A DNA stretch of 64,000 nt from Zeugodacus cucurbitae (taxonomy: Eukaryota; Arthropoda; Insecta; Diptera; Tephritidae): contig NC_071669.1 of the NCBI RefSeq assembly GCF_028554725.1, positions 1,689,501 to 1,753,500 on the forward strand. Direction: 5' to 3'. Numbering within the stretch: the first letter of the stretch is position 1; each line of letters starts with the position of its first letter. Below, piece by piece: positions 1 to 25,366 of the stretch. The notes beneath the pieces were generated by a model. The model did no database searches. It was not told where the DNA came from and saw nothing but the letters and a program-made list of their open reading frames with translations. A program made the translations under genes and the position numbers.

Positions 1-3000
1 TAATTCTAAAATAATATAATTAAATGCAGACTCCATTTCCTCAATATGCCTCTTCAACATTTCCACTTTTAATTGCATTGAAATTGAATTAAGCGCTAAA
101 GAATCTCCCTTCTCAGCACTTCATTGCGCTCTTGTAACAAATTTATAGTATTTCCTATGGCTGAAAGCGAAAGCTAGACACTTGAGGAACTCAACAAACC
201 ATATTGAATAGACCTTTCCTTTAGCCCAGCAATTTTCGCAGCGCGGAAATGTGAATTCAAATGACGGTTCATTGTGAATCTACATATTTACGGCTGCGAA
301 TTTATAGAAAGCAAATTAAATTAATATTTTTGTTGAGAAGTTGAAACTTTTGCACACACACACACACACGACGAAATACAGGAAGAAAGCAAGTGTAGAG
401 CAAGAAATTGCAGTTGAGAACTAATAAAGCAGGCAGAGCGGTAGTTGCGTCAGCCGACAGCGAAATGAAGACATAAGTTTAAAGACAAAGACGAAGTGAA
501 GAGCAATAAAAACACGCAAACTGCAGTTGTCGAAGAGTTAAAAGGCAAGACTTTCGCAGCGGCAAATGATATGCGCCCTCAAGCAACACTTAACCTCTTC
601 CTGCCACATCCTGGCTGCCGACAGACAGCCAGGCAGACAAACAAAGTGTCTATAGCCGCCAAAAGAGGAGCGTACCAAGTGAGGAAGGAAGCGCTTGAAA
701 AGTTGTAGACTTGAGAAACCACGCGACGCTTGCCGCAGCGCACAGACGAAACAGGCACACAGCCGAGCGAGGCAGGATAGCGCGCTATTAATGTAATTTC
801 CGCGCGAGACACCAAAAAACGAGCAAAAGCAAAATGAAAAGTCGCTTTCCTTAATTGCCAAACAAAAAGCAAAAAAAAAAAGAAATAACGAAAAAATGGC
901 AGCCAGCTGATGCCCGCGCGCATTTTTCATAATTTTCACATATTTTTTGCCTCCGCCGACTTTAAGCACCTTTCAGCAAAAAAGCTGTGCAGCAAAATAA
1001 ATGAGAGCGAAAATAAATGACGAAAATAAACTAACCTCACTTCCTACCGCGCAAGTACTCGTACAGCGCTCGCAGGGTTGTGAAAATCGAAAACTGCCTA
1101 AATGAAATTTGCTTGCGAGCGAAAACTGCGTTGCTGCCCACTCCTCATCAGCAACACTTTCCTCCACCACTTCCTGTGTGTAGTCATGCATTGAAAGTGA
1201 AATTGAAAACGTACAACGACCCCATTCTGCCTTGCTTTTCTTCTATTTTCCCTCGTTTTTCTCGCTTCTTTTTTTTCATTCACCGGCGCGCACTGACGTA
1301 CCTTGCGCTCACATTCAGCCACATGCGTACGTTTACATTGCCATTTTCCATCATTCAACAGCTTTCAGCTTCTTTTTCACTTCCGCTTTTCCCACTTTCC
1401 TCATCCGCTGCTCGCCCGTTGTCCTTTTCTATACACACAAACGCTCGTGTCTACTTCCATTTTCGCTTTTCGTAGCCAGACAATTTTTGTTCTCAGATAA
1501 AAAGGGAACAAAAAGAAAGAAAAGACGACACACAAACATGTGTGTCTGCCTCTATCGACCGTTACCAAGTGTAGTTCGTAGCTGCTGGCTGCCGGCTGCC
1601 GGAGCTGTGCGCCTGTTACTTCGGCGACGTAACATTTTTGTGTGTCTTCGCGTATACGTCGCGTAATTTGTAGCTGAGGCAAGATCGATTCGCAGACGTT
1701 CGGTTGCCATTTTAATGATATGTGAAGTATTCGGTTAGTCGGCGAACAGTTTCCACAACAGTTATTTTTTTTGATTCCGTCTCAATGAGAGTCTACACGG
1801 GGGATTCTTGACACAGCTTTACGGTATGGATCAGTAAAGAATTCTTAGATCCTTGAGATATATGGACCATATTAGGCATATTCGTAGTCAGATCAGGACC
1901 AATAAGTTATAGAATTACTCAATTATGTGTTTTTTAAAAATTTGGAGCTTCGAAACTTCGTAGAAACCCTTAATATAGTTTTCTTTACCTTATGATCTCA
2001 GGTCTTCAGGTCCTTGGAACCCTCAGTATAATGCTTTTCTGCCTTATAAACTCTTGATTCCTCACTTTTTTCTCACATTTAGGGCTTGTTTCTTCTACTG
2101 CCTTCTTCTATTTCTCTACTTCGGTGTCTTAAGCCAACATACCGTTTACCCCAGGGACAAGATTTAGTCCAATCTCACAACCAGACCATAAGCTAGGCAA
2201 TCAAATGGCTACACTTGCAACTACAACAACTTTTGCCGACTAACAGCAACACCACCTTCAACAAACACACACTGCGAAGCGAGAGAAGGGATACAGAACG
2301 CTAAAAAGAGGAGTCGGGCTGTTGCCCTAAATAGTAGAGTCCCCAACTCGGCATCAATACGCGGCAAGTGCTTGAATGGTACTCGGTGGTTGGTAAAATC
2401 AAGCTGGAGCTGGTACTAACACGCGCACATACATATGTATATGTTTTTGTAACGGTGGAAATACGTATAACGGTAGTCTGTTTTAGTACCTTAGTTGTCG
2501 GAGGGTTGCGCTTGTTTGTTTGCTTGGCTCAGTTCCGCACTATCACCACAGGCTGCATATTGGATGCGGTCGAGCTGTTTGCCAGTTTGGGCGCGGCAGC
2601 GCCCCCTGCTCTTCAGGGCACGGCATTCTAATGCTAACGCTCGAGTCCTCTTTGCGCACATTTGTTTACTTTAGGTCGTTACAGTAAATCATTTTAAATG
2701 GATTTCTTAGTCGGCATGGCGCAAACGACACACTCGCCAGCCGGCCTAGTTGGGCTCAATGAATTTGCTTTGCTTTGGCTCGTAGTTAGTTAATGCCTCT
2801 ACAGCCGGTTGTAGTGCTAGCCATAGCTGTCAATACTCAACAGCTTGTTTCATTACATTTTGTGTGAACTGTTAACGGTGCTTTCACTCTACTGAAGTTG
2901 TTGTTGTTGTTGTTGGCTAATGCCGCATGAATTATTTTGCATGTTACTGCCAGTTGTTAATGTTGTACGCCGCCATTGTTGTTGGCCATTCAACTTCGTT

Positions 3001-5854
3001 ACGCACACAGCGGCGGCCCGTTTTGCTCATTTGCATGTATGTGGAGCCGACGGTACTGTAGTCCTCCGGTCCATTCATTCATTTTTCAACATTCTCTCTA
3101 TCATTTGCTCATTCCCACGTCGCTGCGTGCTTCAAGTGAACTCCTGCGGGCTTTAACGCCTGTGATTTTTTCTTCCCTCTACTTTTTGTTGCAAGTATTC
3201 CTTTTCCAGCTTGAGAACTTAAAGCTTTTACGCTTGTACCGTTGTGTTTATTAAATCGTTTTTTTTTTTTTTTTGAAATTCTTCTTGTAATCTGAAAATG
3301 CGTTCGGCATCATTTCCTGCCCAGCTCGGCACCCAGTCCACCGTATTTTCCGTTTCCTCTATGGAGTTTTTCCTGAAACCCACTACATAACTGTGCTTGT
3401 GAGCTACCCTTACTCTCCTTGACTAGCATATTTCCATTCTACTTTTAACCCACTCGTTGTTGCTAGAGACCAGGGTTGTTTTTTTTACTTTACATATCTA
3501 CTCAGTTACTATCCACATGTCAAGCAAACCGTTAAAGTTGTACTACTTTTGCAACAAAGCTAAATCGATTTTCATACACAAAGCCTTTTGTCATACATAT
3601 CCACACACACACACACTCTTTGAAGCTTTTCTATATGTTTGTAGAGTTTATTTTTATTCAACTGAGTTTTCATTTACAAAAAAAAACAAAAAATGTGGAA
3701 AATGAGCACTATGTTTAATTTCAGCTGTCTGGTCTGGCGCCCCAAAGCAAGCAACCACAGTGGCAACACACGCTTAGCAACACACACATACATACATATA
3801 TATACTGTTATATGTATGTATATACCGTTAACTCCAGAGTTTGTTCGCCCTAGAGTTTTGAACTTTTTCATGAACAGCACTTCAGCTTTAACTCCCACAA
3901 AACACCCTCAACCAGCCACTTACACATAGACACACATACTTATACAAACACAGAGTACAAACATAACGGTAAGTGTGCAGTGTTGCCATTTTGGTAAAGG
4001 TCATTTATTATACTGGCTTGACACCTTCTTTGTGTGCCTTGTGTGCGCGCTGACTGATTACACATTCTTAGTGTTGTTGTTGTTCGCAACCCTGAAATCC
4101 TGCTGAATGGCTAGACAATTGCTACTTGCCGGCATAACCACCGTTCGCACTTCGTGCATTAAAAGCTCTTTAGTTTGTTTTTCTTTATTGTTGTTGTTGT
4201 TGCTGTTGTTCGCTTCCTTGTCTATCCAAATCTCTATGCTGCACTTTAATGTGTTTTTGTATTGTGCCTTTCTTCGCTAATGGCTTACTTTTATTTAAAG
4301 TTTCTTCTCCCTCGTTGCCTCCTTCGTGTTTTAAGTTTCACTGCTCAATTGCTTGTGTTGTTTTTGTTGTTTTTGTATCCCGAGCATCTCGTACAACTCT
4401 CCGATATTTAACCAAAGTCAATAATATTGATTTTTTTCTGCGCTTTCTTCCCTTCTTCCATTCATTCTTCTGATTCTGTTTGCTTCAATGTTTTGGCTTC
4501 AATTGCGCTTCGTTTACTTTAAACTGCATTTTTATGGCATTCAACAAATTTGTTTATGTAAACAATCGGATTTTTATTAAGTTTATTGCTTTTGTGTCTT
4601 GTGTTTTGTAAATTTGTCGTGTTTGTTTTCATTGTTGACGGTATCCGTTGTCTGTCTGCTGGTTGTGGCAATCTCAAGTGACTTCCTACTGGAGAACACA
4701 CTTCGTTTGTGCGAGTTAATTTTGTAGAATTCAGCGTTTTATGGTGAATTAATTGGATGAAGGCGACTAAAGGAAGACATATCCATTGGTTTTTAAAGAG
4801 ATTTTGGAGAGACAGACATGGATAAATTTACTCTACTCTTAGAAGCACCGAAGTAGTTATAAAACTTGAGCTGAATTGAACAAGTTTATCAAAACCACAG
4901 GATTATTCAGAGAGAATATGCTAGTATAAGGGGACTACAGTTCCGCAGGAGTCACAATGGACTTCCTATAGGCCTAAGTGCGTCGTGAGACATCCACTTT
5001 ACCTACCAACCTACCTACCTAGCAGCTCCGAGTAATAGTTTATAGCAACAGACATATTTCTTACTGCCAGCGTGAAGGAAAATACTACAGAGAAGTCAGG
5101 GCGTGTTTTAAAGATGTAAGGTTTCTGTAAGATCGTGCACAATTCTGCCTTATTTTGAGGTCCGATTCTAATAGCTCATAATTTACTAACTTAGCGAAGG
5201 AAATACTATTGAAGCGAGTTTAATGCTTTATCTCTAGATCTTCTGACTTCTTTCCGACATTAAAAACATTTTCTCGGTATTTTTCGACGCTTTTAATCAC
5301 TTTTTTGATTCAAAATTCCATTAGTCGAGTTCCAGCGCCGTTCTTAGTGAAGTTAAAGCTCTTCAATGGGATCAAAAATTGCTAAAATTTAAATTTGTTT
5401 CTCTCAGAGTCTTTTTAAATCATAAATTTCAGTTTTGAAACTCCCTAAAGCAATAAATGTGCTCCCGCGCCTAAAATTATGCTTCATATTCAGTAACTAA
5501 AATGATACAGCGCTACTTTAGTTCAAAGAAAGTTGTAAAAATACACAAAACATAGCTTCCTTCAACATTAAATAACTAAAATCGACCCAAAAACTAATAC
5601 TTCACATATTAAAACTACGAAAATTCACTATTTCCTGCAGCTTCTAACTGCCACTCACTTCATTCACTTTGGTTTACTGCCACTCACTTTCATCTCGCAT
5701 TTCTCATTTTCAGTTACACTAACTCACTTAAATTCGTCGCGTTAGCATAAATTGTTATAATTATGGTCCAAGCAATTTAGATAAGGTCGATATGGTTATG
5801 CCAAGTGCCCACAAACATGTACAACACACATGCTTATAGCACCCATTACATACA

Positions 5855-5857
<3 letters not shown>

Positions 5858-5893
<36 letters not shown>
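5858..5893. repeat. (TA)n microsatellite
   Basis: About 18 uninterrupted AT dinucleotides, flanked by CATA-rich DNA. This is a simple dinucleotide repeat in the glypican upstream intron. The long reverse-strand tyrosine/isoleucine frames over it are by-products of the repeat. Confidence 0.95.
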
Positions 5894-5898
<5 letters not shown>

Positions 5899-6323
5899 TG
5901 GTTGTGTGTTGTTGTTGTTGTTGGCTGTGTGCTCGCATAAAAACATTTGACATTTCGCCGTCATAACAATTACACCAAATTGTTGGCAATAAAAGTGTGC
6001 GACGACAACAAACAAAATACGAATAATGCCACAAGCCACCACAGAAATATATACATATGTGTATGTATGAGAATGGAGATGTATGCTTGTATGTGTTTAA
6101 TATAGTGTTTAATATATGTATATAGTAGTATGTACTACAAGCAACATACATGCATGTGTCGTCAGCGTCATGTCCCCTTGTGGAGAAGGCCACAGCAGCA
6201 GAACGAACGCCAGTTAGCGCCGATAAGGAGTTGTTCTTGTTCTAGTAAAATATATAGATACATATAGTGTGAATGCAGGGAAAGATGTTTAGGAAATAAT
6301 ATGCACGTGACTATATTATAAAC

Positions 6324-6899
6324 TTAAGGGGTTAGGGGTAGTAAGAGACACGAAAAAATTAGAATTTTCAGTAATTTTTTTTGCTATTAAATCATGTTAT
6401 TTTAATGTTTTGACTGAAAGTATCGAAAATTTGAAAAAAAAATTATAACTTCCAAAGTTATAGCTATCTGTGTTGACTCAGTTTCAAAAAAAGGTCCTTG
6501 CGGTGACAATCATAAGTCCTTGGAGATTCATCTAAAATCAATCGGATAAAAAAATTAGTTTTATAAATAGATAATCCTGGACCTGGTCGAAGCTTTTTTT
6601 TCAAAAATTAACAAAATGGCGGCCTCAGGAATTTTTTTATTTTTCTGGATTTTCGGGAAAAATCAACAGGTCTTAAAAAATCGAAATTTTTGAAAAAAAA
6701 CCTTCTAATCAGGCCTGAATTTATTATGTATTCTAAAAGCTGTAATGTGTTGGAGTGCCTGAGCGCTCTTTGTTATTTGTCGAATAACTTGAAAAGTAAT
6801 TATCGGATCAACTTCAAATTTTCAGAGGATATTTTTAAGATTGTACTCTTAACGAAAATGCAAATGCATTGAAACTACTGACTACCCCTCACCCCTTAA
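6324..6899. mobile_element. MITE with TTAA flanks and GGGG-starting inverted ends
   Basis: The left end reads TTAAGGGGTTAGGGGTAGT and the right end is its imperfect reverse complement, ACTACCCCTCACCCCTTAA. The TTAA at 6324-6327 and 6896-6899 looks like a target-site duplication, leaving an element of about 568 bp. The interior is AT-rich with runs of A or T and no transposase frame. TTAA duplications are typical of piggyBac-type transposition, but the family cannot be assigned from the ends alone. It sits inside the long upstream intron of the glypican gene. A second element with the same TTAAGGGG terminus lies at 44721-45303. Confidence 0.75.
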
Positions 6900-8921
6900 G
6901 AAGGCTTCAACATTTGTGGTTTAGATAAGGGTCCGCTCTTTCTATTTAAAAAATTCTGATTAAAAACTATTTTGAATAATTCTTTCAACAAATAAAATAA
7001 TTTGAATTATTTCGAAAATCCATTTATCACACTCGTAATGTGGCAACGCTTTGGAATTCGAAAAATTCGTGCAGTTAATAAGAATAATATTTGATTTTCA
7101 TTAATTAGGTACATATATATTTTGAAATCTTTAGCAATAACTTAAGCAATCAAAGCAACACAATCATTTGCCAACAACAAATTCTCCATCCTTGAATTGT
7201 GCCACCCAAAAACAGCAGGTGCTTCACGCTGAGCGCCAACAAAGTAGTTTGCCAAGGCAATTAAAAGCGGCCTAATAGGCAGCGATTTCTTGCTTCAAAT
7301 AATTAATTGCTTTTCAACACAAACAATGCGCTGCGCCGTGTTGCATGTGGCAAGGCAGCCATGCCACTTCATACGTCATTCAGAGGTGCAAATACACACA
7401 TATGATTTCAGTGCGCGTGTGTGGGTGTATGAGTAAGCGCTTGAACTCACAACCTGCATTGAGGCATATGTCGAAATTTATTTATTGAAAGAAAAAAAAA
7501 AACAAAAATAACAACAACAGCAAATTGCAATACACCGTGCAGCATCTGTAGGTGGTGGCAATAAAACGCCGAGAAAGCGTAAAAATAGCGCTAATGTGGA
7601 AAGCACAAACTGCTGAGCCAACTCATGCCACACAGTGATGCCTGCTCCACTGCAGTTTTCTGCGCTCTTTGCCTCAAAATTTGTTGCTGTGTTTATTTTT
7701 TATTTTTTACACAACTGAGGCGCATTTCCAACACACATGATTCATTAAAAACTGCTGCTCCCCCATTTTATTTGCTTTTCGGTGTTTATTTTACGAGATA
7801 TGCCTGTTGCAAACAGGAACACAGTCACTCACATATGAGCATTTACGAAAGCCACAAACGCAGGTCGCGGCGTGCCATGCAGTTCAAGCGTTCCAAAACA
7901 CCTCATAATTCGATGTAATTGCGCGCAATCGAACGGACTGACGAAAGCCGGCGAAGTGGTGTTGGTGTGGTGTATATATGAGTATAAGTTTGTGTGTGGC
8001 AAGCAACTACATGCTTCATACCGGCGAAAGGTGCACATACCTCAGCCGTTCGTGGCATGCAACAGTGCGCTTATTGATTTTGGGATTCTTTACACTTCAT
8101 TTCCGAATACTTCAGCCGCGGCGAATAACGCGGCTATGGTATAAAGCAACTGCAGCAAAAACGCGAGAGAGAGGTCGCACGGCGGTGGTTTAAGTTGAAG
8201 GTAGCGGTGTTGAACTCGCGTCTTAACTGGCTCCACTTGCAGTGAGGTACAAAGAACGCACACACACACACAATGATATAATGAAGTAGACTCTGCTAAT
8301 GACTCAGGTAAATAAGCTGTGCCGGCCAAAAGAGCTGTGTGCAATCGGTGGCAGTCAGCGGTTTACAAGGCAACCTTTAAGTATGTGTCTCACGGCATAC
8401 AAGTGGAAGTACATGGGTCTGCATGTTCAAACATTTACATATGTATGTACACTTAGCTTCCACTGTGTCCACTCTATTTGCATGCCCATTGCATTGTGTT
8501 TCTCTTGAAGCGCTTGTAAGGCATTCGCTGGAAATGCTGCAGCGCATCCCGTGTACAGTGGCATTTCGGGGAAGCGTGTCCAAACACATAAATAAATATT
8601 ATTATCAAGATTACAAAGCTATAAGACATTCTAGCGGATCATTAGATACTTAAATACATACAAATGAAAATCCAAAGAATTTAACTGCTCACAGCGAAGC
8701 TGCTTTGCTCTCTGTTGCATCAAGTCTTCTATTATTGCTGGGTCTGCAGTCTAATTTCCGTGGAATTTGAAAAAAATCTCTCAAATATTTACACTTCAAT
8801 TAGCAGCGTTGCATTTTCAGAATTTCATAATAAAAATTTTATTTATTTTTTATTTAATTATTTTCATTTCTAATTTACTTTACACACAAATATTTACTAT
8901 TTCTCATCTATTTTTTTCCAG

Positions 8922-20622
<11,701 letters not shown>

Positions 20623-23290
20623 TTCGTTGTTGTTGCTAGTGCTTAAGTGCGGTCGATTTAAGGACACGGGCAAATGGTGTGGCGTGGTAGGAGTGCGTCG
20701 AATTTTTATGAATTTTAATTTGTATTTTGTGAGGTTAAGTGCAGTCGAGTGTCAGGGGAGTGGAAAATGTGTGCGCAGAGTGTGGTATAAAAATAGCGTA
20801 GCATGCTTTTAGGCGTCAAAAGTGATTTCGGCGTTTATTTCAAGGAATTTTCAAAATATTTTGTCAAAATGCAACTAAAATATGTTACGTAAGCTTCCTT
20901 TTAGCAATTCAATTTTGATAGACGCTTTAATTTTTTTTAATTTAAATTTTAGTATAAAAATTTATAATTTTGGTTTATTGCTTTTTTATGCCATACTCAA
21001 GCCGCTTGAATTTCAACACAAAATTCCATCGCTCAAGCACTTAGCAAGTTATTACCTAGAAGATTTCCGTAAATTTCGACCAATGTTTGGCATGCTGCAA
21101 TTTTGTGTATTTTCAATGTTTCATTGTAACATACTTTTAGGCGCTTTAGTAATTTAAAATGAAGAAAACTCGAACAAAAGCCTAGCAATGAAGTTCAAAA
21201 ACTGTCAAAGACCTTCCAACACTACTCGAATGTTAGTGGAAGCTATGTGAAGGTCTACTTTTAGGCGCATTTCTATGTAAACTTGTATTATAATTACTTA
21301 TTTTTTTGCGAATTTTATGCACAACACCAACAACAAGAACAAACATGTTTTAGCATAAGAATGAAGAGAAAATTATGAATTGAACTTGAAGCGAAGCAAA
21401 TCATTTATATACGTAAACAAGAAAACAGTTATAAAAAGTTCAATAGCTGATAAGAGCATAAAATTAATAATGAATTAACTTAAATTAAAATTAAAATTAA
21501 AATTAATACTTATGTACCAGCAATTATCCTTAAAAGTACATGCAAAATGGCGTTGAGTGTGTGTGGGTGTGTGTATGAGGCGAGTACGAGTATATGCATT
21601 TGTGTGTGTGTGTGTAAACTGTGTGATTGCCGGAGTGTGTGTGTGTGCGTGTTAATTTTGTAGAACTTTTTTTAGAAATTTCTTTCTTTCATACTAAATT
21701 TTTGTTGTAAACGCATGTCCGTTAAGTGCATATTTCTGTATTATATTTAAACCACTATAAACTGCAAAAAAAAAAAACAAAAAAAAAATTGTGTGAAAAA
21801 TAATGATATATAAGTGTGTTGAAAAGTGTAGTAGCATTTTAGGCGCTTTAATGAATAATGAAGTATTTAACATATAAGCATATAATAATTTATATATTAT
21901 ATAAATACATTTTCTAATAAAAACAAACTGATATAATTATGTATTAAAATAACTGTAAATTGATTTTTTTTTTAATTTTTGCAATTGTGTGCGTTTTGAA
22001 ATGGGTAAAAATGGTATAAAACTGAAAAAATAAATACTGTAAGCTAGGCATAACTGTAAATTGATTTTTTTTTAATTTTTGCAATTGTGTGCATTTGAAA
22101 TGGGTAAAAATTTAATAAAACTGAAAATAAAAATACTGTAAGATAGGCATAACGGCACTTTAGGGAAGTCTTAGAATACGAAAATGTTTCAAAATATATT
22201 TTTCCAAATACGTAATTGCATGGAGACTAAATAAAATATTTTGAAAAAAATATTTAAATGTTTTCGGTTTTCAAAATATATTTGATTTAATTTTTATTAT
22301 ATTGAACTTCCATAAAAACGTTGTTTACTGGCTCTGAAATAAGTTGTTTTCTTTTATTTTTAAAATTTCAATGAAAGTTGATAAAAGATATTAAAAATGT
22401 TACTTTTTTGAAAATTTTTTGAAAAATATTTGCTTTTAATTTTTGAAGCTTAGTATTATTGAACTTCCACAAAAAAAAAAATATTTCTGACGTTCAAACT
22501 AGATTTTTTTTCTATTTTTAAAATTTTAATGAAATTTTAAGAATAAAAATTCAAAATATTAATTTTTGAAATATCTGCAAAATAAGAAATGTCAACAACT
22601 CAAGCAAACATACTTTTATACCTGTTAAAACCACGAAGTATACGTAAAATCTGTATAGGATTAGACCAATATGGTAATGAAACAATCAAGTTTTTAAATT
22701 TTCAAAATATAAGAAAATTTTGACTTTGTAAAGAGTACCGTTATTCTTTCGATTAATTTCAATGTGTCGATTTTTGTTGTTGTTTGTTTTTCGAAAAACT
22801 GTTTTTGAACTAATGTTTCGAATATTATGCCTTTTAAAAACTGTACCGAATATTAAAGCATACATTTAGGCTGACCTAAGCATTTACCGTGAATATAGAG
22901 CATAATTGATATTTTTTGTTTCAAAATTCGAATATTTTTTAATATTTTTGTTTTCAATTAACTGAAAAACCAATAGTTTTATGAATGCATTTAAACTGTA
23001 AGCGTAAGTTAGTGTTAGCCATAGTAGTTATGACCTCTTACTGAAATTAGAAATTATGTGCTGCATAGTATATACATATTTTTATGCAATTAGATACAGC
23101 CATTAATGCAAACTTCTTTAATTTATAAATTATAATTATATATTATAGTTATACATACAAACATACATATATTTAGTATATATAGCATATGTAACTGAAA
23201 CTTGTGAGTTGTAGCAGAAGAGAATGTGATGATTATGAAAATTTAAAATATAACAAATAACAAATAAATGTATACAAAATTAATAAAAAT
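20623..23290 (+). other. dlp: Probable long 3' UTR of the glypican gene
   Basis: About 2.7 kb of AT-rich DNA following the stop codon, without coding features. AATAAA signals occur at about 21916, 22031, 22118, 23263 and 23282, so several 3' ends are possible; I place the distal end near 23290. It includes four copies of a TTTTAGGCG motif, a 101-bp direct duplication (21951-22152) and TG repeats. The extent is inferred from the poly(A)-like signals only. Confidence 0.5.
21951..22152. repeat. 101-bp direct duplication in the glypican 3' region
   Basis: AACTGTAAATTGATTTTTTT begins at 21951 and again at 22052. The two copies share TTTTTGCAATTGTGTGC, GAAATGGGTAAAAAT and ATACTGTAAG-TAGGCATAAC with only a few differences. 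Each copy carries an AATAAA-like signal, so the duplication may have copied a polyadenylation site. Confidence 0.9.
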
Positions 23291-24162
23291 GAGTTTTTAT
23301 GCAAATTATTGCATTTCTTGATTCAGAAGTGGTAAGTATTCAAAAATACCGAATCTACTAACACTTCTTGGCGAGACTTTACCTATGCATGTGTATTTGA
23401 ATATGCTTTCTAAACACTTAAATCGCTTTAAAATACAATAATAAGCAGATAATCAGCTTATCAATAGGTTAACACGCTGACAAATGGCTACTAAATGATC
23501 AGCGGTTTGATATTTACTCATACATACATAGAACTTTACATGCGTGGCGCGTGCAGAGGCTCTTCATTAACTCTAAAGTCCAACTATTTACATCACAATG
23601 TCACCTCTTATGACTGAAACCAATCTCTGTTATATAAAATATAATATTTTATTATTTTCTCTCAACATACATATACATATATATTAAAATATACAGCTAT
23701 GTATAAACACATATATTTTAGGAAATATATAGATATATAGACTTAATAAATATTATGTATGCACATATGTTTGCATATATTAATTACTGGGAGAAGCACT
23801 GACGTCAACTGCTCTAATATTTGTACAAGTGTTTTTTTTTTTAAACTCTTGGTTCTATGATATTCTAGAAAAGCGGTAGACACGCAACACCATATAGTAC
23901 ATTGATTTCTTAGAGACTCACAAATAAATTTAAAATTTTCACTGAAATATGATATTACAAACTAATTATGCGCATCAGCCTTAAAATATATTCGCAACAA
24001 TTAGAAAAGTAGTTGAGAGTGCATAGCACTGTGTGTCATTGAGCACTACTCCATTAGTAACTTTAAAATTTCACACTGCCTATTGCTGGTCAGTACATTT
24101 AGGCTAGTTTTCGTTTTGGCCATTGAAGGCGCACATTACTGGACCGTATATAAACACTAACT
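23291..24162. other. Intergenic AT-rich DNA between convergent genes
   Basis: AT-rich sequence between the end of the glypican transcript and the 3' end of the minus-strand SMCO4-type gene. It contains short CATA/TATA runs and no frame or splice pattern that I can support. Confidence 0.5.
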
Positions 24163-24339
24163 CTACACCTCCACCGCCGGTCGCGTTTTGAAATAGACGA
24201 AGACAACAATGAGTAGCGCGAAGACGCAAACTGCTGGTATTACAATGGTTTTCAATTGGTTTTGTATCTCCAGATTCTCGAGTTTACGCTCCTTCTTCTG
24301 CTTGCGTGTTTCTTTCACTTTACCACGAAGTTGGCGCAT
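24163..24339 (-). CDS. Smco4: SMCO4-type single-pass membrane and coiled-coil protein (58 aa)
   Basis: A complete 58-codon frame that starts MRQLRGKVKETRKQKKERK and ends RPAVEV. The first ~30 residues are strongly basic and helical (coiled-coil-like), and residues 31-50 (TIVIPAVCVFALLIVVFVYF) form one membrane span. This layout and the opening MRQL(R/K)GK, the IVIP segment, LLIVVFVY and the TRP ending match the animal SMCO4 family, which is normally about 59 residues. The function is unknown in the family. A 5'-UTR intron is likely at 24382-24441 (donor GTGAGT, acceptor CTACAG, minus strand). The gene lies convergent to the glypican and about 550 bp downstream of TIM14 on the same strand. It was found by reading the minus strand directly, being too short for most ORF cut-offs. 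Confidence 0.88.
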   Translation of the reverse strand: MRQLRGKVKETRKQKKERKLENLEIQNQLKTIVIPAVCVFALLIVVFVYFKTRPAVEV

Positions 24340-24885
24340 TTTGCTATAGTTTAGCTACTTGCTGCACGCTTGTAAGGGAAACTGTAGATAAAATATATAA
24401 TTAATATGCCGCTACTTTAAGTCATAATTTTGAAAACTCACTTGTAAAACTGTTGGTTAATACAAAACGAAAAGCACTTGCTGCGGATCTGTTGCTCCAA
24501 CCACTTGTCGAGTGATTTTTGACATTTGACTACGTCAACACATATTTTGGCTACGGAGAAAGTTGGGGCCAACAATGTTGCCAACGCTAAAGAAAGTGGC
24601 CGCCAAAAATTTAATGGGGAAATTCATTTTAAACATTTAAGGGGCAGTTTTGGATGCTTTAGTTATATTATAAACAAATATATACAATATATTAAAATTA
24701 AATCTCTTACACACTGTTAAGTTAAAAAAGCCAGTTATTAACAAATAACTAATTTATAGGATATTGGTGACTTTATTTTCCATAAAAATAGTGTTTTGCA
24801 CCAAATTATAAATTTAAAATTATTTCTTTCTCTACTATTGCTAATTTTAATTGCTACTTTAGTTTACACTTGAAATTTACAACGC

Positions 24886-25366
24886 TCATTTGCCGTTATC
24901 CATGAAGTCTTTGGCTTCGTTTATCTTCGCCGCCAAATAAGGTGAGCCACCACGATCAGGATGATTGAGTAACATGATCTTTTTGTGCGCATCCTTTATC
25001 TATTTAAAATAAAGGCAATTAATATAAATTATAAATAATTAAGACATAATAAGAAGACTAACCTTCAATTTTGACGCACTAGGACTCACACCCAATATTA
25101 AAGACGCCTCACGTTTATTCATTTTAGGATCGAAACCACCTTTGTAGTACTTGGAGTTTGCCAAACTTTCCGCATCAAATTTTGGTAGATTCTTCAAGGT
25201 TTCATTCAGTTTGGTGGCCATAGCAGGCATGCGGCGCATGAGGTGTTTTCCAGCGAAGCCAACAGCGGCTAGACCAATGCCGGCGACAATAATAGAACTT
25301 GCCTGTTAAACAAATAAAGTTGATTAATAAATAATATCATCAAAGGTAATACAGGGAACTTACCAT
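24886..25366 (-). CDS. Tim14: TIM14 / Pam18, DnaJ-type mitochondrial import co-chaperone (three exons)
   Basis: J-protein of the presequence translocase motor: it stimulates mitochondrial Hsp70 at the TIM23 channel on the matrix side of the inner membrane. Exons on the minus strand are 25366-25364 (ATG only), 25302-25063 and 24999-24886, with GT/AG borders (GTAAGT, AACAG, GTTAGT, AATAG) and intact phase. They give 118 residues, the usual size. Residues 2-20 ([20 protein letters not shown]) form the N-terminal membrane span, followed by [20 protein letters not shown]. The J domain has the catalytic HPD at residues 94-96 ([21 protein letters not shown]). The start codon sits alone at the end of exon 1, immediately before the donor. 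It corresponds to the fly gene known as CG7394 and human DNAJC19. A single intact copy with no defects. Confidence 0.95.

Larger units (their letters stand above)
1..8921 (+). other. dlp: Long 5' intron of the glypican gene (no coding exon found)
   Basis: The first glypican exon in the window begins at 8922 after a clear acceptor (T-rich tract then CAG), so this stretch must be intron or 5' UTR of a gene that starts before base 1. I found no signal-peptide exon here; the open frames are short, T-rich or CA/TG-repeat-driven and lack splice logic. Contents seen: short CA and TTG repeats, a (TA)n run at 5858-5893 and a TTAA-flanked MITE at 6324-6899. The purine-rich stretch at about 360-520 resembles a fly 5' UTR but has no decisive signal. 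Confidence 0.6.
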
